Shown here piece by piece: positions 41,283 to 50,330 of a stretch of 54,016 bases of DNA (the first letter of the stretch is position 1; each line of letters starts with the position of its first letter). Origin of the DNA: Alistipes sp. (lineage in GTDB: Bacteria > Bacteroidota > Bacteroidia > Bacteroidales > Rikenellaceae); the NCBI GenBank assembly GCA_017504265.1, contig JAFVRN010000007.1, positions 1-54,016 of the forward strand, in the 5' to 3' direction. Both the position numbers and the translations under genes were made by a program. The notes under the pieces are model-generated. The model made no database searches and was not told the origin of the DNA. It saw only the letters and a program-made list of their open reading frames with translations.

Positions 41283-43220
41283 ATGATATCGCTCGACAAC
41301 ATTGGCATAAGCTATGGCGGATGGACACTCTTTGACGACATCTCGTTTCTTATCAACGCCAAGGATCGTATAGGCTTGGTGGGTAAGAACGGTGCCGGCA
41401 AGACTACCCTGCTACGTATTATAACCAAGGAACAACAACCCACATCGGGAAGCGTCACAATAAACGGAGAGTGTACGATAGGTTATCTACCACAGCAAAT
41501 GCGTGTGGCGGATACTACCACGCTGGTTGCCGAGACCTCAAAGGCCTTTGGCGAAGTGCTACGCATAGAGGCCGAGATAGAGCAACTGACAAACGATATT
41601 GCCTCACGCAGCGACTACGAGTCGGCAGCCTACGAGCAATTGTTACACCGCCTTAACGAGTGCAACGACCGTTACCATATTCTCGGTGGCGACACACGTG
41701 ATGCCGACATTGAGCGCACGTTGCTGGGCTTAGGTTTCAAGCGCAGCGACTTTGAACGCGCAACTCGCGAGTTTTCGGGAGGTTGGCGCATGCGTATCGA
41801 GTTAGCGAAGTTGCTTTTGCAACGCCCATCAATACTGCTCCTTGACGAGCCTACCAACCATCTCGACATCGAGAGTATACAGTGGCTCGAAGAGTATTTG
41901 AAGGTGTACAACGGTGCTGTGCTGCTCATATCGCACGACCGAGCCTTTTTGGACAACGTTACAACACGCACCATAGAGCTATCGCTGGGCAAGGCCTACG
42001 ACTATAAAGTACCCTACTCCAAGTATGTGACCTTACGTGCCGAGCGACGTGCACAGCAGTTGGCTGCATACGAAAATCAGCAACGACTTATCGAGAAGAC
42101 AGAGGAGTTTATCGAGAAGTTTCGTTACAAGCCCACGAAGAGCAATCAGGTGCAGTCACGCATAAAGCAACTCGAGAAGATTGAGCGCATTGAGGTTGAT
42201 GAGGAGGATCTATCGCGACTGAATATAAAGTTCCCGCCGGCACCACGCTCAGGAGATATAGTGGCCGACATTAAGGGTGTGGGCAAGGCCTTTGGGCAGA
42301 AACGCATATTTTCGGGTGCGGAGTTTACCATAGAGCGAGGGCAAAAGATTGCACTTGTTGGACGTAATGGTGAGGGTAAGACAACTTTTGCACGTATGCT
42401 TATCGGCGAACTGGAGCAGAGCGAGGGCGAGATACGCATCGGCGCAAACGTAAATATAGGCTACTACGCACAGAACCAAGATGACCTCATGGATGGCGAG
42501 TTCACGGTATTTGATACACTCGACCGTGTGGCCGTAGGAGATATACGCACACGTATTAGGGATATTCTTGGAGCATTTCTCTTCCGAGGCGAAGATATCG
42601 ACAAGAAGGTAAAAGTACTATCGGGTGGTGAGCGTTCGCGTCTGGCCATGGCTCGACTGATGCTCGAACCGTATAATCTCTTGGTGCTTGACGAGCCTAC
42701 CAATCATATGGATATGCGTTCGAAGGACATCCTCAAAAGTGCCCTGCAGCGATACGATGGCACGGTGGTGGTTGTCTCTCACGACAGAGAGTTCCTTGAT
42801 GGCTTGGTAGACAGAGTATATGAGTTTCGTGACGGAGGTGTAAGAGAGTATCTCGGAGGTATATACTACTTCCTGGAAAAGCGCAAGATAGAGTCGTTGG
42901 CAGAGATAGAACGCCGTGATAAGCCAGCAGCTACAATAAAGAGTAGCAACACGATGTCAAATGCAGGCAAGCTGTCGTACGAGCAACGCAAGGAGCAGGA
43001 GAAGATGCTGCGCAAACTACGCAAGGCTGTTGAGAGCATCGAGGCTGAATTAGCTGAGGTGGAACATCAGATTGCCGAATATGACCAGCGTTTTGCTGTG
43101 GCAACGGAGTATAATGCCGAGGAGTACAAAAGCTACGAGGAGCTTAAAGGTCACTACGATCATCTTATGCACGAGTGGGAGAAGGCATCCTACGAGTTGG
43201 AGATAACCGAACAAAGTTAA
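41283..43220 (+). CDS. ABC-F family ATPase
   Basis: A 645-residue soluble protein with two ABC domains and no membrane part. Domain 1: GKNGAGKTT (34-42), FSGGWRMR signature, LLLDEPTNHLD. Domain 2: GRNGEGKTT, LSGGERSRLAMARL, LVLDEPTNHMD. A linker of the ABC-F type (EKFRYKPTKSNQVQSRIKQLEKIE) separates them, and a C-terminal coiled coil follows as in Uup. Role in ribosome/translation control is the family inference. It is 3 bp after rpe. Confidence 0.92.
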   Translation: MISLDNIGISYGGWTLFDDISFLINAKDRIGLVGKNGAGKTTLLRIITKEQQPTSGSVTINGECTIGYLPQQMRVADTTTLVAETSKAFGEVLRIEAEIEQLTNDIASRSDYESAAYEQLLHRLNECNDRYHILGGDTRDADIERTLLGLGFKRSDFERATREFSGGWRMRIELAKLLLQRPSILLLDEPTNHLDIESIQWLEEYLKVYNGAVLLISHDRAFLDNVTTRTIELSLGKAYDYKVPYSKYVTLRAERRAQQLAAYENQQRLIEKTEEFIEKFRYKPTKSNQVQSRIKQLEKIERIEVDEEDLSRLNIKFPPAPRSGDIVADIKGVGKAFGQKRIFSGAEFTIERGQKIALVGRNGEGKTTFARMLIGELEQSEGEIRIGANVNIGYYAQNQDDLMDGEFTVFDTLDRVAVGDIRTRIRDILGAFLFRGEDIDKKVKVLSGGERSRLAMARLMLEPYNLLVLDEPTNHMDMRSKDILKSALQRYDGTVVVVSHDREFLDGLVDRVYEFRDGGVREYLGGIYYFLEKRKIESLAEIERRDKPAATIKSSNTMSNAGKLSYEQRKEQEKMLRKLRKAVESIEAELAEVEHQIAEYDQRFAVATEYNAEEYKSYEELKGHYDHLMHEWEKASYELEITEQS

Positions 43221-43229
43221 TTTTTAGAT

Positions 43230-43961
43230 ATGGAGAATATTATTTTTGGTATACGTCCTGTCGCCGAGGTTGTCGAGGCACGCAAGCAGATTGAACGTAT
43301 ATATATCAAAAAAGGTGCAGAGGGGCAGCTTATGAACGACCTCAAAGACCTACTTGCACGCCACCACATACGTTGGCAGGAGGTACCCATCGAGAAACTC
43401 AACCGTCTGACACGCGGCAACCATCAGGGCGTAGTGGCACAGATTGCCGCTATCGACTATGTTGAGCTTAACGACATCTTGGAGCGTGTTCCCGAAGATG
43501 AGACACCACTTATCGTAGTCTTTGACGGCGTTACCGACGTGCGTAACTTCGGAGGCATAGCACGCTCGGCCGAGTGTGCCGGTGCTCACGGTCTTATCAC
43601 ACCACTGAAAAACTCTGCTCCGGTAAATGGTGATGCTATACGTTCGTCGGCAGGAGCATTGCAGAACATTCCCGTATGCCGTGTTGGCTCGATACGCAAT
43701 ACACTCAAAGCGTTGCAGGCCGAAGGCTTTCAGGTTGTAGCAGCCACGGAGAAGAGTCGCAAGCTGCTCTACGATGCCGACCTGCGTCGTCCTACAGTGA
43801 TTGTTATGGGTGCCGAGGATAAAGGAATCTCTAAGGAGGTACTTAAGCTATGCGACGAGCAGCTCGCCATACCGCTTATCGGACACACCGAGTCGCTTAA
43901 TGTATCGGCAGCAGCAGCCATTATGCTCTTTGAGGTTGTGCGCCAGCGTATTGGCGACTAA
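43230..43961 (+). CDS. rlmB: 23S rRNA 2'-O-ribose methyltransferase (RlmB/TrmH family)
   Basis: A 243-residue SPOUT methyltransferase. The N-terminal L30e-like substrate domain (FGIRPVAEVVEARKQIERI, RGNHQGVVAQI) precedes the SPOUT knot with NFGGIARSAECAGAHGLI, IVMGAEDKGIS and IPLIGHTESLNVSAAAAIM. Closest to RlmB (G2251); specificity is inferred. In a close series with the ABC-F and YgjP-like genes. Confidence 0.92.
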   Translation: MENIIFGIRPVAEVVEARKQIERIYIKKGAEGQLMNDLKDLLARHHIRWQEVPIEKLNRLTRGNHQGVVAQIAAIDYVELNDILERVPEDETPLIVVFDGVTDVRNFGGIARSAECAGAHGLITPLKNSAPVNGDAIRSSAGALQNIPVCRVGSIRNTLKALQAEGFQVVAATEKSRKLLYDADLRRPTVIVMGAEDKGISKEVLKLCDEQLAIPLIGHTESLNVSAAAAIMLFEVVRQRIGD

Positions 43962-43972
43962 TCATCGAGGAG

Positions 43973-44542
43973 ATGAGCCACGTAAGCCATCCCAAGCTTG
44001 GAGCAATAGAGTGCATACGCTCACTACGTAATCGCAGCATACGCCTTGCGGTACGTGGCGATGGCACGTTGCGTCTGAGTTTTCCTCTATTCACATCACG
44101 TCGTGAGGCCATAGCCTTTGCCGAGCGCAAGGCTGAATGGATAGACAATACTCGCAGACGTATAGCACAACGACAACAGTGCTACCCCACTATAAGTGGC
44201 TCGGAGGTCGAAAAGATGCGGAAAGATGCCAAAAGAGCGATACCTGAACTTGTAGCAAGGTTAGCCGATGCAGGAGGTTTTCGCTATAAGTCACTACGCA
44301 TATCAAAGGCTCGTACACGCTGGGGGTCGTGTAGCGGAGAGAATGTGATATCGCTATCGTTGTTTGTGATGCTTCTTCCGGACCATCTGCGAGAGTTTAT
44401 CATACTGCACGAGCTATGTCACACCCGCTATCACAATCACTCCGAGGCTTTTCACCGACTACTCAACGAGTGTGTCGGAGGACGTGAACGTGAATACAAC
44501 AGAGAGCTTAAAGCGTGGCATATACCTATAATAAAAGACTAA
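43973..44542 (+). CDS. YgjP-type metallopeptidase (DUF45)
   Basis: A 189-residue cytosolic protein. The WxSC-type ARTRWGSCSGENVISLS segment and the zinc motif IILHELCHTRYHNHSEAF (HELCH plus a third His) identify the YgjP/WLM-like family. N-terminus has the SIRLAVRGDGTLRLSFP beta region. Substrate unknown. Starts 11 bp after rlmB. Confidence 0.9.
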   Translation: MSHVSHPKLGAIECIRSLRNRSIRLAVRGDGTLRLSFPLFTSRREAIAFAERKAEWIDNTRRRIAQRQQCYPTISGSEVEKMRKDAKRAIPELVARLADAGGFRYKSLRISKARTRWGSCSGENVISLSLFVMLLPDHLREFIILHELCHTRYHNHSEAFHRLLNECVGGREREYNRELKAWHIPIIKD

Positions 44543-44552
44543 CTAACAAATA

Positions 44553-45947
44553 ATGACTATGAAACGATTTTTTATTCTACTATTGGCTCTGGCTACCGCA
44601 TCAACAGTATATGCGCAGCAGGACAAGGGAGGCATCACCGAGGAGATGATGCAGCAGATACGCACGGGTTATAGTGGCTCGGCAGCAGACAAGGCGGCAC
44701 GCAACGCTTTGTCTACGACATCTATCAATGTGTTGGCTACAAATGCCGAGAACCTTGCGATGATTGATACGCACTTCTCGCACCGAGTACGTACTAAGGG
44801 CATCACAGACCAGCACCAGTCCGGTCGCTGTTGGCTCTTTACCGGTCTTAACGTACTACGCGCAAAGATGATTGATGACTTGGCATTGCCCGGTATGGAG
44901 TTTTCGCAAAACTATCTCTTCTTCTATGACCAATTGGAAAAGTGTAATCTCTTCCTGCAAGCCATAATCGACACACGTCATCTTCCAATGGAGGATCGCC
45001 AGGTAGAGTGGTTGTTCAAGAATCCGCTAAACGATGGCGGTCAATTTACAGGTGTTTCCAACCTTATCATGAAGTATGGCGTAGTGCCGGCTGAGGTTAT
45101 GCCCGAGAACTATCAGAGCAACAACACGGCGCAGATGTCAAACCTTCTGAAATTGAAACTTCGTGAGTATGGTCTTAAACTGCGTGAGCAGCGTGACCGC
45201 CGTGCGCCGATAGCACTCAAAACCGAGATGCTAACCGAGATATACTCCATCCTTGCACGCTGTCTGGGAGTGCCTCCAACAGAATTTGAATGGACACGTA
45301 AGGATAAGGATGACAATCCTGTTGAGACAAAGAGCTATACTCCTCAATCTTTCTACGCTGAGTACTTTGGCAATATCGACCTTGAAAACGACTTCGTTAT
45401 GGTTATGAATGATCCAACACGTGAGTACCACAAGGTATACGAGATTGAGTATGACCGCCATGTATACGACGGCGACAACTGGGTATATTTGAACCTTCCT
45501 ATCGAGGAGGTTAAGGCCTTGGCTATAGCATCTATCAAGGATAATACAGCTATGTATTTCTCGTGTGACGTAGGCAAGTTCCTCGACAGCAAGCGCGGCA
45601 TGCTCGATCTGCGCAACCTCGACTACGAGTCACTTATGGATGTTGAGTTCCCAATGAATAAGGAGCAGCGCGTACGCACCTTCGCAAGTGGCTCATCACA
45701 CGCCATGACGCTCATCGCCGTAGACCTCGACGAGGAGGGTAATGCACGCAAGTGGATGGTAGAGAACAGCTGGGGACCTGCATCAGGCTGGCAGGGAAAC
45801 CTTATTATGACCAACGAATGGTTTGAGGAGTATATGTTCCGTGTGGTTGTGGACAAGAAATATATCCCTGAGGCTACACTAAAACTTTTGGAGCAGAAGC
45901 CGGTGATGTTGCCATCGTGGGATCCTATGTTTGCTCCCGAGATGTAG
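44553..45947 (+). CDS. Exported C1-type cysteine aminopeptidase (PepC/bleomycin-hydrolase family)
   Basis: A 464-residue papain-like peptidase. Residues 1-21 are a signal peptide (FFILLLALATASTVYAQ); family members in other phyla are cytoplasmic. The oxyanion Gln87 and catalytic Cys93 lie in QHQSGRCWLF; GSSHAMTLIAVD holds the His and VENSWG the Asn. Start either ATG 44553 or 44559. It should act in the periplasm, probably as an aminopeptidase. Confidence 0.9.
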   Translation: MTMKRFFILLLALATASTVYAQQDKGGITEEMMQQIRTGYSGSAADKAARNALSTTSINVLATNAENLAMIDTHFSHRVRTKGITDQHQSGRCWLFTGLNVLRAKMIDDLALPGMEFSQNYLFFYDQLEKCNLFLQAIIDTRHLPMEDRQVEWLFKNPLNDGGQFTGVSNLIMKYGVVPAEVMPENYQSNNTAQMSNLLKLKLREYGLKLREQRDRRAPIALKTEMLTEIYSILARCLGVPPTEFEWTRKDKDDNPVETKSYTPQSFYAEYFGNIDLENDFVMVMNDPTREYHKVYEIEYDRHVYDGDNWVYLNLPIEEVKALAIASIKDNTAMYFSCDVGKFLDSKRGMLDLRNLDYESLMDVEFPMNKEQRVRTFASGSSHAMTLIAVDLDEEGNARKWMVENSWGPASGWQGNLIMTNEWFEEYMFRVVVDKKYIPEATLKLLEQKPVMLPSWDPMFAPEM

Positions 45948-45951
45948 TAAA

Positions 45952-46434
45952 ATGGCACGTGAGATAGAGCGTAAATTTTTGGTTACGGGCGAGTTCAAAG
46001 AGCTCGCCCATTGCCATACACATCTCGTACAAGGCTACCTCACATCGGGGCGCAATACCGTACGTGTACGTATAAGCGACAACGCAGCGTGGCTGACAAT
46101 AAAGGGGGCATCACTCGACGGCGGACTATCGCGCTACGAGTGGGAACGAGAGTTGAATATGGCCGAGGCTGTGGAGCTATTACAGCTCGCCGAGGGCGCA
46201 CTTATCGAGAAGTGCCGATACCTTGTAGATTACAAGGGACACATCTTCGAGGTGGATATCTTCGAGGGCGAGAACGAGGGGCTTATAATTGCCGAAGTTG
46301 AGTTGCAAAGCCCCGATGAGGAGTTCGAGCGGCCCGAATGGTTGGGACGTGAGGTAACAGGCGAGCGACGCTTTTACAACTCGCATTTGAGAGAGTGTCC
46401 ATACAATAGATGGAATGACGAAATGAAAAAATGA
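45952..46434 (+). CDS. CYTH domain protein (triphosphate tunnel enzyme)
   Basis: A 160-residue protein. The ExExK signature EIERKF (near 4-9) begins strand 1. VRVRIS, AWLTIKG, RYEWEREL, IEKCRYLV and FEVDIFEGENEGLIIAEVEL are the alternating charged tunnel strands. Family members cleave inorganic triphosphate or nucleoside triphosphates; substrate not known here. Start 45952 follows the pepC-like stop by 4 bp; an ATG of the next gene overlaps its TGA. Confidence 0.92.
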   Translation: MAREIERKFLVTGEFKELAHCHTHLVQGYLTSGRNTVRVRISDNAAWLTIKGASLDGGLSRYEWERELNMAEAVELLQLAEGALIEKCRYLVDYKGHIFEVDIFEGENEGLIIAEVELQSPDEEFERPEWLGREVTGERRFYNSHLRECPYNRWNDEMKK

Positions 46435-47408
46435 TAGCTATGAAGAGATTATTACTGTTTTTCGGATGCTGCGCACTACTTGCAGCGTGCGGCACAACAA
46501 ACCAAGAGGAGCAGAACACAAAGCCTACGGTCTATATGACTACCGAGATTACACCCGAGGGCTTGGTTCGTGTATTTGATGCGCTGGGCATCAAGCCCCA
46601 CGGCAATGTTGCCGTGAAGATATCGACAGGCGAGCCCGGAGGCAAGAACTATCTCAAACCGGAACTAATAGGCGAACTTGTACAGGGTGTAGATGGCACT
46701 ATTGTAGAGTGTAATACGGCATATCGTGGTCGTCGTTTTTCATCTGAAGAGCATATAAAAGCTGCACGTGAGCACGGATTCTTTGCCATTGCCGACGTGG
46801 ATATTATGGATACTGATGGTGAGATAAAGCTTGAGGTACAAGATACTACACATCTGAAATACAATCTTGTAGGTAAGAATATCGAGAACTACGACTTTAT
46901 GATAAACCTCGCTCACTTCAAAGGTCACGCCATGGGTGGCTTTGGTGGCGTGCTGAAAAACCAATCTATCGGCGTTGCATCACGCAATGGCAAGGCCTAT
47001 ATACACTCGGTGGGTAACACCGAGGATCCCGACCAGATGTGGGGCTTTGTTGACGATCAGATAGGCTTCTTGGAGTCTATGGCTGCTGCCGCACAATCAG
47101 TACACGAATATTTTGGCGAGGGTAATATCGTATATATCAACGTGATGAATAATATGTCGATAGACTGTGACTGCGACGCTCATCCGGCCGATCCACTGCT
47201 CAAAGATGTAGGCATATTGGCCTCTACCGACCCTGTAGCCTTGGATCAGGCTTGTTTGGACATCGTCTTTAACATCACCCCAGAGGAGGGTAATGACAAT
47301 GGACCATTGTTAGAGCGTATCAAATCACGCCACGGGACACACATCGTAGACTATGCCGAGCAAATCGGTCTCGGTTCAAAGAGCTATGAATTAGTCAATA
47401 TCGACTGA
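46431..47408 (+). CDS. DUF362 lipoprotein
   Basis: A 325-residue protein (322 from ATG 46440). The N-terminus, from MKRLLLFFGCCALLAAC, is a lipoprotein signal with lipobox LAAC. The DUF362 domain follows: VAVKISTGEPGGKNYLKPELI, NLAHFKGHAMGGFGGVLKN, and DPVALDQACLDIV. No [4Fe-4S] cysteine cluster is present. ATG 46431 overlaps the CYTH TGA (ATGA); 46440 gives the better signal peptide. Confidence 0.85.
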   Translation: MIAMKRLLLFFGCCALLAACGTTNQEEQNTKPTVYMTTEITPEGLVRVFDALGIKPHGNVAVKISTGEPGGKNYLKPELIGELVQGVDGTIVECNTAYRGRRFSSEEHIKAAREHGFFAIADVDIMDTDGEIKLEVQDTTHLKYNLVGKNIENYDFMINLAHFKGHAMGGFGGVLKNQSIGVASRNGKAYIHSVGNTEDPDQMWGFVDDQIGFLESMAAAAQSVHEYFGEGNIVYINVMNNMSIDCDCDAHPADPLLKDVGILASTDPVALDQACLDIVFNITPEEGNDNGPLLERIKSRHGTHIVDYAEQIGLGSKSYELVNID

Positions 47409-47462
47409 ATAGCAATACGTAGTGCCGTAAAGGACATTATCGAGCAATACCCTGCTGCGACG

Positions 47463-47948
47463 TTGCAGGATATATACAAATCGATGTTTCAGGATCGCTT
47501 TGGTGTTGCACACCTTCTCGGCAGTAAGGAGCAGGTTGCGTCATATATAAAGCGTGAGGTGGCAGAGATAGATAGCGACAGTGAGGTATCGAGCTATACA
47601 GAGCAGTGCGGTTGGCGTGGCAACTATTTGCGCGTAGACCTGAGAGCCATTAGAGATAGTGTCATCAGCGTAGAGGAGCTTGCCGACGGCTTTATTCGCA
47701 GTTCAGATTATGGTATCACTATCGACTCGGTTGCATTGACAGATTGGAGCAACGAGTGGCATACCATAATGCAGATATGCCGTAGTGAGCTAACATCTAT
47801 AGATGGCTTTGAGCGTGACTCGGTTGAACTGGCCAAGTTACTATCTGCACACAAATATGTGGTACATCACAGCCGCAAATATAATGAATGTTATGCACCA
47901 CACTACCGAATAGTACATAGGCGAGTGGCAGATAAGCTATTGCGATAA
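47463..47948 (+). CDS. ORF without a normal start, Bacteroidales hypothetical protein
   Basis: Open in the same frame as the DUF362 gene, from just after its TGA (47406-47408) to TGA/TAA at 47946-47948. The codons between 47409 and 47462 read IAIRSAVKDIIEQYPAAT, which already looks like protein, but there is no ATG before 47484; a TTG lies at 47463. Downstream: LQDIYKSMFQDRFGVAHLLG, CGWRGNYLRVDLRAI, KYVVHHSRKYNECYAPHYRI. It resembles uncharacterised Bacteroidales proteins, usually with an N-terminal signal; here the start may be lost. It may be a pseudogene or use an unusual start. Confidence 0.5.
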   Translation: MQDIYKSMFQDRFGVAHLLGSKEQVASYIKREVAEIDSDSEVSSYTEQCGWRGNYLRVDLRAIRDSVISVEELADGFIRSSDYGITIDSVALTDWSNEWHTIMQICRSELTSIDGFERDSVELAKLLSAHKYVVHHSRKYNECYAPHYRIVHRRVADKLLR

Positions 47949-47979
47949 TAACGACAATACCGAACTGAGCATAAATTAA

Positions 47980-48021
47980 AGTGACCCCAAAAGTTTTTGT
48001 CTAAACTTTTTGGGTCACTTC
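47980..48021. repeat. Near-perfect palindrome resembling two IS3 ends joined
   Basis: AAGTGACCCCAAAAGTTT (47980-47997) pairs with AAACTTTTTGGGTCACTT (48004-48021) with one mismatch around TTGTCT. Each arm resembles the IS3 terminal repeat at 53881-53900. It lies downstream of the start-less ORF and the convergent FadL-type gene, so it may act as a bidirectional terminator. Confidence 0.7.
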
Positions 48022-48079
48022 ATTAATATGTTCGTAATTCTTAATCGACCTTTGTCGGTACAAACCGCCTACGAATTAA

Positions 48080-49447
48080 TTAGAATGTAAGACGAACGCC
48101 CACAGAGAAGGTGTGCGCCGAAGCTTTGTATGTACCTCCAAATTCTGCCACCTGCTGCGTGAACATATCTACATATTTAGTCGAGTCGGTACGACCGCCA
48201 TTGATAGGCGATACGTAGCCATAAGCCAAATCGAGATTAATCATCTTCAAGAAACGAAGCGATACACCTGCCGTAACACCCATCTTTGACATCGAAGGTG
48301 TTTCAGGACTGAGCATTCCGTTGCGCACAGGGCTCTCGTCGAAGTAGATACCGGCACGTGCTGCAAACCATCCAAAAGGACTAACCTCGGCACCAAGACG
48401 TGCTGTAAATGTATTCTTATAATCCTTGGCAGCGATAACATCGTTGGTCAGCTCCATCTCGCCATTAGGGGTCACGAGATACATTCGCATCTCGTCGTAT
48501 ACCGACCACAGATTATACTGCAAATCTGCAGCAATGGTGATAATCTTTATAGGATGTAGACTTACGCCCAAAGAGATAACACCAGGTGTAGGAAGCTCAG
48601 TGCGAATATAAGAGCTACCAAGAAGCTCATTCGACAGCCCCATAAACTGACCGAGCATCATCTCGGCTGCACGGCCGAAGTCATTATCTATAAAGTCGAG
48701 CGAGGCTTCACCGTTGTCCACCTTCATCTTCATAGAGTGACGATAGCTGATACCCATCGAGAATATCTTGCTCACGTTCCAAAAAGCACCTATATTGAAG
48801 CCGACGGTAGGTCGGGCATTACCCTCGAACTCGATAGAGGCCAAAGCATTGTTACCGATCATCGAACCTATACCCGCCATTCCCGACATCTGCTCGATAA
48901 AGGCATTTGTTGCACTACCTACAGGTAGCAAAGACTTAGACATTTCGAAATTGCCCCACGACAGCATCAGTCCTGCACCCAACGACCACTTCTCGCCAAG
49001 ACGGATAGAGAGCGTGGGCTGCAAGTTGTACTGCTTGAGGGCTATATCCTGACATAGGTGAGCTCCCGCCCAATTATCATCCCAATCCAATGATGAACCG
49101 TGAGGCGTATTGAACGCCAGACCTACTGCTAACCACTTAATAGGACGTACCGAAGCATAAATATGGATAGGTGTAGACAGCGAATTATCAGTAGTCGTAG
49201 CATAATCACCATTGCGAAAATCTACCTTAGAAGCTATGCCGGTAAAACCAGCCGATATATCCAAAATCGAAGACTGCATAACTACTGCCGCCGGATTGAA
49301 CCACACCGACTCTGCACCAAGGCTCATACCTGTACCCACCTGTGCCATACCACTTTGGCGCGCTGAAAAATTATTAACCTGATATCCCTCAGCCGATGCT
49401 GTGAGCATAACGGCAAGGGCAGTAAATGTAAGTAAAATCTTTCTCAT
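48080..49447 (-). CDS. FadL/OmpP1-type outer-membrane transporter
   Basis: A 455-residue outer-membrane protein. Residues 1-19 are a signal peptide (ILLTFTALAVMLTASAEG). The NNFSARQSGMAQVGTGMSLGAES start, the NPAA motif (WFNPAAVV) and GLAFNTPHGSSLDW are FadL hallmarks; the remainder is beta-barrel ending in phenylalanine (VGVRLTF). It probably transports long-chain fatty acids or other hydrophobic compounds. Its promoter lies at 49477-49484 (minus). Confidence 0.9.
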   Translation of the reverse strand: MRKILLTFTALAVMLTASAEGYQVNNFSARQSGMAQVGTGMSLGAESVWFNPAAVVMQSSILDISAGFTGIASKVDFRNGDYATTTDNSLSTPIHIYASVRPIKWLAVGLAFNTPHGSSLDWDDNWAGAHLCQDIALKQYNLQPTLSIRLGEKWSLGAGLMLSWGNFEMSKSLLPVGSATNAFIEQMSGMAGIGSMIGNNALASIEFEGNARPTVGFNIGAFWNVSKIFSMGISYRHSMKMKVDNGEASLDFIDNDFGRAAEMMLGQFMGLSNELLGSSYIRTELPTPGVISLGVSLHPIKIITIAADLQYNLWSVYDEMRMYLVTPNGEMELTNDVIAAKDYKNTFTARLGAEVSPFGWFAARAGIYFDESPVRNGMLSPETPSMSKMGVTAGVSLRFLKMINLDLAYGYVSPINGGRTDSTKYVDMFTQQVAEFGGTYKASAHTFSVGVRLTF

Positions 49448-49476
49448 ATTTTCTCATTCTTAATTATTGAACATCG

Positions 49477-49484
49477 CAAAGGTA
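49477..49484 (-). promoter_or_regulatory. -7 element of the FadL-type gene
   Basis: CAAAGGTA reads TACCTTTG on the minus strand, 29 bp upstream of the start, with TTG (plus-strand CAA at 49504-49506) at the -33 position, spaced 19 bp. Confidence 0.65.
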
Positions 49485-49595
49485 ACAATATTTATTTAGC
49501 TTGCAATAGTCTTGCGCAAAATAGAACAATTTTTCATTAGCCTGCAATTGCAATAAATCATCTATTTTAAGAGCATATTTTACCACTATTACCAA

Positions 49596-50132
49596 TTATC
49601 CAAATATTACCTTATCTACCGTAATATCGTGATTATCAAATGGCAATTCGTCAAATCGCTGACATAAAAATGCTACACCAACTTTGTATGCCCTAAAATT
49701 TTGCATCGACATATATTTATCGTAGAAACCACCACCACGACCAAGACGTATTCCCGAAATAGTAAAAGCACGAGCAGGCACAACGATAAGATCTATATCG
49801 GCTGCCGAGCAAGGATTATCGGACGTTGGTTCCGATATACCAAAAGCACCAGACTGCATAGCCGTCGGCGAGTAATCATAGAAGTGCATGACATCCCCCT
49901 CGACACGTGGCACAACTACCCTCTTGCCCATAGCCAGCCAACGATCGAGTATTTCGGCCGTAGGCACCTCGTCACGCATCGCTGCATAGCCGGCAACACA
50001 TCCGGCACCTACAAAGGCATCGAGATGCTCGACACGCTCAAAAATGTCGCGTGCCGCCTCGGCTTTCTGCTCGACACTCAGCTCCGACACTCTTCGGCGC
50101 ACTTCACGTCGTATATCCAATTTATTATCCAT
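49596..50132 (-). CDS. 5-formyltetrahydrofolate cyclo-ligase
   Basis: A 178-residue enzyme that converts 5-formyl-THF to 5,10-methenyl-THF with ATP. IRREVRRRVSEL at the N-terminus, VAGYAAMRDEVPTAEIL, VVVPRV, LIVVPARAF and the signature RLGRGGGFYDKY. Start MDNK (50132) was chosen; the upstream ATG at 50168 adds residues that do not match. Confidence 0.93.
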   Translation of the reverse strand: MDNKLDIRREVRRRVSELSVEQKAEAARDIFERVEHLDAFVGAGCVAGYAAMRDEVPTAEILDRWLAMGKRVVVPRVEGDVMHFYDYSPTAMQSGAFGISEPTSDNPCSAADIDLIVVPARAFTISGIRLGRGGGFYDKYMSMQNFRAYKVGVAFLCQRFDELPFDNHDITVDKVIFG

Positions 50133-50229
50133 AGCATTGAGTTTTATTTTTTCGACCATTATTTTCAACTTTTCCGCTTACAAGGGCGAAAAAAGGGTAT
50201 TTTTGGTTTGTTATTTTGCAAACAATTCT

Positions 50230-50237
50230 TATCTTTG
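50230..50237 (+). promoter_or_regulatory. -7 element of the sdh/frd operon
   Basis: TATCTTTG with TTTG (50207-50210) exactly 19 bp upstream; the leader to the ATG at 50331 is about 90 nt. Confidence 0.75.
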
Positions 50238-50330
50238 CACTAATAATGCAGAACAATTATTGTCCTTTGCACCCAACAAAGATAAAAACTATCGACTAAA
50301 CTATTTACAAATACTTAAATTTTTTACACT

